From positions 1 to 7,483 of the forward strand of contig JBBQLP010000083.1 of assembly GCA_038327995.1 (NCBI GenBank): a DNA stretch of 7,483 bases, written 5' to 3'. The position numbers and the translations under genes were made by a program. This stretch comes from CAIOYC01 sp038327995. GTDB lineage: Bacteria > Pseudomonadota > Alphaproteobacteria > Caulobacterales > Caulobacteraceae. The notes under the pieces were generated by a model, which did not search any database, was not told the DNA's origin, and saw only the letters and a program-made list of their open reading frames with translations. Positions 4,759 through 7,483 of the stretch are shown here, one piece after another. The stretch's first letter is position 1; the number at the start of each line of letters is the position of its first letter.

Positions 4759-6958
4759 CTGCGCGCGGTGTGGCGGGAATCGTTAGCAAACACGTGCCGG
4801 AAGACCAGACGATGATGACATGGGGAGTCAACCGTGTCGAATCCTCAACATAGAACGAACCATCCGACTCAACTGGGGCAGGAGCGTCGCCGATGACGGC
4901 GTAGGCGTCAAGTCCCTGGCCGACGCTTGGCAGGCGGAAGAAAATGCGGATCGGATGGATCCGGCGGGTCGAGAGAGTGATCTCGTAGCCGCGCCCAGGC
5001 TGGACGCTGCCGATCAGGTCGCCATTCACCATGGTGCCGATCGGCGCCTTGGCGGCGGAGACGCGCAAGGTGGTCGAGCGGTAGGGCGCCAGGTTCGCGA
5101 TGACAGCGTAGCCAGCTTCGTCGAGTCGGGTCTTCGGGTAGGTGGCGCTGGTGTCGAACACCTCAGCGTGAGGCAGACCCGGCGCCTTGAGCAAAAGGAG
5201 ACTGTCACCGGGTTGACGCACGGACACGACGTGTCCGTCGCCGAACACGATGCCGCCGCGCAGGGTCCCCGCGACCGCAACGCCGGAAACGGGGCCGACG
5301 ATTACAGCCGCTCCGGCGCTCACCCCCAAAAAGTCGCGGTCGACGGTGAGCGCCGCCCGCCCGTCGGTGGCGACCCGGGCATTGTAGCGAAGATCGTTTT
5401 GGAGGTCGATCGATCGCGCCCCGCTCACTTGCACGTCGCCACTCGTCTGCCCCCCCTCGTTCTCCACGGACACATTGGCCTGAACGCTCCGGCCAAGGGG
5501 GGTCGAGAAGGTCAAACCGAGATCGAACCGAGGCCGGTCCGGGCCAAATTTCGATCCCTGCGCGAATATCGCCCACGTGGCCCGGCGATACAGGCGACCT
5601 CCCAACCGGAGCCCGACCGAACGCAACGGGGGCGTCAGCAGATTGGTGTCGACCTCGGCGTTAACGGTTAGGCTGACGCCCCGGGCTGCGGCATAAAGCG
5701 AGGCGCGGATCTGACTCCGAATCGGATCCGACTGGATTAGCGCGCGGGAGCCGGGCGAGGCCAAAGGGCCGCACGGCGCAGCCGAGGCTGGCGACAATCC
5801 GAACGACGGGTCCGCGACCGGGCACGCGGGCACGGCGTCCCGCGGCCGAACGATGGTCGGCGGTTCACCCAGCCCGAAGTTGCGCCTCACGAGCAGGTCT
5901 CCGCCCAATTGGTTCGAGCCGAATTGCCACTCCGCTTCGATCGAGACCCCCGACCGCGGTCCGGCATAGCCCGGGAGGACGTGAAGCAACTGCGTGCCGC
6001 CCGCGCCGGCCTGAGCGTATCCAAAGTGCCCCGGCAATTTGACGGACACATCCAGGGACTGGCGGCTGAAGTCCGAGGTCAGCTCGCCGCCGCCGCCCAG
6101 GGTTAACTCCGAGGTCACGCCGATGCGCCCGACGCCGCGAAGCGCCGGGGCATAGGCTTCGTTGAGACCAGGCGTGGTGCCGGCAGACACGTCAAACGAA
6201 TAGGTTCCCGGCGCATACAGAAGGAGGCGGCTTTGCAGGCTGGAACGCGCCGGGATCACGATCTTTCGGCCATCGGTAAAGGTCACTTCGGTGATCCCGC
6301 CCGCGGGCAGCCGGTCAAAAATCGAAGAGTCCACCGACACCAATCCGGGGTCGATCGCCTTCTGGTAATAGATCCGATCCGCCACGCGATAGCTGAGCAC
6401 TCCGCCGAGTGGCGCGTAGAATGACAACCGTCGCACGTCGGCCAGATTGAGCGCGCCGTTGGCGTCCAGATTTTGCTTCACGAGCGATAAGCCGTCGATT
6501 CTCTCCCCGGGCAGCTCCCCGTCCGGGGGCGCGTTTCGCCGTCCGACGGTCAAAAACAGCTTTTCATCGAAAAAATGCCGCCGATAGGCGAAGGTGTTGA
6601 TTTGTCCGGTCACGACAGTCTCCGCCGATCGCGGAACGACACACCCGAACGGGCACGACGTTGCGTAGGAAGTCGACAGAAAGCCTTGGACATCGAAGGC
6701 GTTGTCGCCGAGGCGCAAGCCCGCCTCCAGGCTGGCGGACACCGTCGGGCGACCGCCGAAAACGCCGAATGCGGCGTCGTAGCTGAGATAGCCGAGATCG
6801 GCCTTCGGGTACTCCGCGGTCGATCCAGGCATATCAGCGGCGACGGAGATGGAAGACCAGGTGAGCGATCCGCACAAAGCCAGGATGACACTCGGCGCTC
6901 CCACCTTCCTCCGCGTCGAAGGCCCGACAAGTTGGTCATCCAGATTGTCGCGCCACAT
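4709..6958 (-). CDS. Fimbrial outer-membrane usher, apparently without the N-terminal domain
   Basis: The protein is 749 residues from ATG 6958 (752 from GTG 6967; GGGTGA 5-10 bases ahead of the ATG favours 6958). A signal peptide (RRK, then VILALCGSLTW, cleavage near SVAA) is followed within about 15 residues by beta-barrel-like sequence (GYLSYDAAFGVFGGRPTVSA), with alternating aromatic/glycine strands through most of the chain. Near residues 190-245 a segment with 'RVADRIYYQKAIDPG' and 'VTFTDGRKIVIP' looks like the plug domain. The last 85 residues, with 'ESDGSFYVE' and 'HVIIVWSSGTCLLTIP', match the usher C-terminal domain. Ushers form the outer-membrane pore through which chaperone-subunit complexes polymerise. 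FimD/PapC ushers carry about 120 residues of periplasmic chaperone-binding domain before the barrel; I see none here. It may be a divergent (TcfC/CooC-like) usher or a truncated one. Cys pair SCPFGC near 105-109. Confidence 0.8.
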   Translation of the reverse strand: MWRDNLDDQLVGPSTRRKVGAPSVILALCGSLTWSSISVAADMPGSTAEYPKADLGYLSYDAAFGVFGGRPTVSASLEAGLRLGDNAFDVQGFLSTSYATSCPFGCVVPRSAETVVTGQINTFAYRRHFFDEKLFLTVGRRNAPPDGELPGERIDGLSLVKQNLDANGALNLADVRRLSFYAPLGGVLSYRVADRIYYQKAIDPGLVSVDSSIFDRLPAGGITEVTFTDGRKIVIPARSSLQSRLLLYAPGTYSFDVSAGTTPGLNEAYAPALRGVGRIGVTSELTLGGGGELTSDFSRQSLDVSVKLPGHFGYAQAGAGGTQLLHVLPGYAGPRSGVSIEAEWQFGSNQLGGDLLVRRNFGLGEPPTIVRPRDAVPACPVADPSFGLSPASAAPCGPLASPGSRALIQSDPIRSQIRASLYAAARGVSLTVNAEVDTNLLTPPLRSVGLRLGGRLYRRATWAIFAQGSKFGPDRPRFDLGLTFSTPLGRSVQANVSVENEGGQTSGDVQVSGARSIDLQNDLRYNARVATDGRAALTVDRDFLGVSAGAAVIVGPVSGVAVAGTLRGGIVFGDGHVVSVRQPGDSLLLLKAPGLPHAEVFDTSATYPKTRLDEAGYAVIANLAPYRSTTLRVSAAKAPIGTMVNGDLIGSVQPGRGYEITLSTRRIHPIRIFFRLPSVGQGLDAYAVIGDAPAPVESDGSFYVEDSTRLTPHVIIVWSSGTCLLTIPATPRADDTADFHVDAGECVVQ

Positions 6959-7434
6959 GCTGATCACCCAGACGCCACAATGTTATCGCAAGCCCTGCTC
7001 GCGCCCGCATATAGGGTCTGGTCTGAAGAAATCCCCAGAAGTGGCCGGACAGCTCCTCGAACGTCGCCGAGCGCGCGTTCGCCTGCCTCCACACCTTGAC
7101 GGTACAACGCCAGCGCGTCCTGTTGGGAGCCCGGTTCTTCTTCCGCGAGCAGGACATAGGCATCCGCGCATAGCGGGGAGATGTCGAGCGCGGCTCTGGC
7201 GAGAGCGACACGTTCGGCACCGCTTGCTTCCCACGCGTCGTACATCATCTCTTGGGCATCATCGACGGCGCCGTGCGCATTGGCCTCCACGCGGCCGAAC
7301 AGTCCGGCCATGAAGCCTTCCATGGCTCGGCGGTCGGGAAACCCCTCGGAAGGCCGCTTGGCGGGCGCTGCCGCGGGCTTGTTCCGTGTCTTCCTAACCT
7401 TGGGACGTCGGGGAGGTGGTGACGCTTTCTTCAT
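6936..7434 (-). pseudogene. TPR-type protein gene, frameshifted and 3'-truncated
   Basis: From ATG 7434 the protein has a basic Lys/Arg/Pro-rich N-terminus (about 30 residues), then 'DRRAMEGFMAGLFGR' and 'LDISPLCADAYVLLAEE' up to 'GVEAGERALG'. The next expected segment, 'TFEELSGHFWGFLQTRPYMR' and 'ARAGLAITLWRLGDQ', is present but in another frame, so a frameshift lies at about 7063-7072 (one base gained or two lost). These motifs are those of a conserved bacterial tetratricopeptide-repeat protein of unknown role, which normally continues with a long helical C-terminal part after 'GLAxxLWxLG'. Here it stops after seven further residues (TGA at 6936), overlapping the usher start. The gene is therefore broken twice. 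It has a good ribosome binding site and follows the previous gene closely. Confidence 0.7.
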
Positions 7435-7440
7435 CGCAGA

Positions 7441-7447
7441 TCCCTTT
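7441..7447 (-). promoter_or_regulatory. Ribosome binding site of the TPR-type pseudogene
   Basis: AAAGGGA on the minus strand, six bases before ATG 7434. This supports that start and shows that the gene was once expressed. Confidence 0.55.
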
Positions 7448-7452
7448 GCGGA

Positions 7453-7483
7453 TTACGCCGCCAGCGGCAGTTCGAAGTCGATG
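7453..7483 (-). CDS. C-terminal end of an unidentified protein
   Basis: The minus strand reads ...IDFELPLAA and then TAA at 7453-7455, 18 bases before the start of the TPR-type gene. Only about nine codons are in the window, so the product cannot be identified. The short gap suggests that the two genes formed an operon. The frame choice rests on the stop position and spacing only. Confidence 0.4.
   Translation of the reverse strand, partial: IDFELPLAA

Noticed and set aside
3826..4815. Long plus-strand open frame of 329 codons opposite the chaperone and pilin genes
   Set aside because: It is antisense to well-supported chaperone, pilin and usher coding sequence. The composition is Arg/Gly/Asp-rich without secondary-structure pattern or domain, as expected of an antisense shadow.
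4820..5671. Plus-strand open frame of 283 codons opposite the usher
   Set aside because: It is antisense to the usher barrel, with low-complexity Arg/Gly/Asp/His-rich translation and no recognisable motif.
1..7483. CRISPR array, tRNA, rRNA or riboswitch
   Set aside because: No regularly spaced identical repeats and no tRNA- or rRNA-like conserved segments were seen on either strand by eye. A covariance-model scan was not possible here.

Overview
The window is GC-rich DNA from what looks like an alphaproteobacterium. The transposase, VirB11 and TPR-type remnants recall Acetobacteraceae, Methylobacteriaceae or Sphingomonadales, but this is an inference from protein style and I cannot name a genus. 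Almost everything readable is on the minus strand, so transcription runs from high to low coordinates. The core is a chaperone-usher pilus cluster of the spore coat protein U (SCPU, Csu-like) kind. It sits between damaged genes of the sort seen on plasmids and genomic islands.

In transcription order (right to left): the last codons of an unidentified gene (7453-7483); a TPR-type gene that is frameshifted and lacks its 3' part (6936-7434); an outer-membrane usher (4709-6958); a PapD-like periplasmic chaperone (3976-4758); a short SCPU-domain pilin (3519-3989); a frameshifted glycosyltransferase-like gene containing a C9G8 tract (2438-3464); a GT4-type glycosyltransferase (1334-2368); and a longer SCPU-domain pilin (621-1280). 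Usher, chaperone and first pilin overlap and are probably translated in a coupled way. The last pilin has its own good sigma70-like promoter and ribosome binding site.

The left end (1-620) is decayed mobile DNA: the 5' end of an IS5-family (IS903-like) insertion sequence, inserted into a fragment of a virB11-like type IV secretion/conjugation ATPase gene, followed by noncoding sequence with short direct repeats resembling the termini of an IS21-type element.

Working model: the usher and chaperone export and assemble a thin pilus from the two SCPU subunits. The two sugar-transfer genes between the subunits may modify the pilus or a surface glycan, which is unusual for this kind of operon. One of those genes is out of frame, and a 17-base C/G run lies close to a point where the frame changes, so phase variation, plain decay and sequencing error are all open. 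The usher also appears to lack the usual N-terminal chaperone-binding domain. I saw no tRNA, rRNA, CRISPR array, riboswitch or clear intrinsic terminator.
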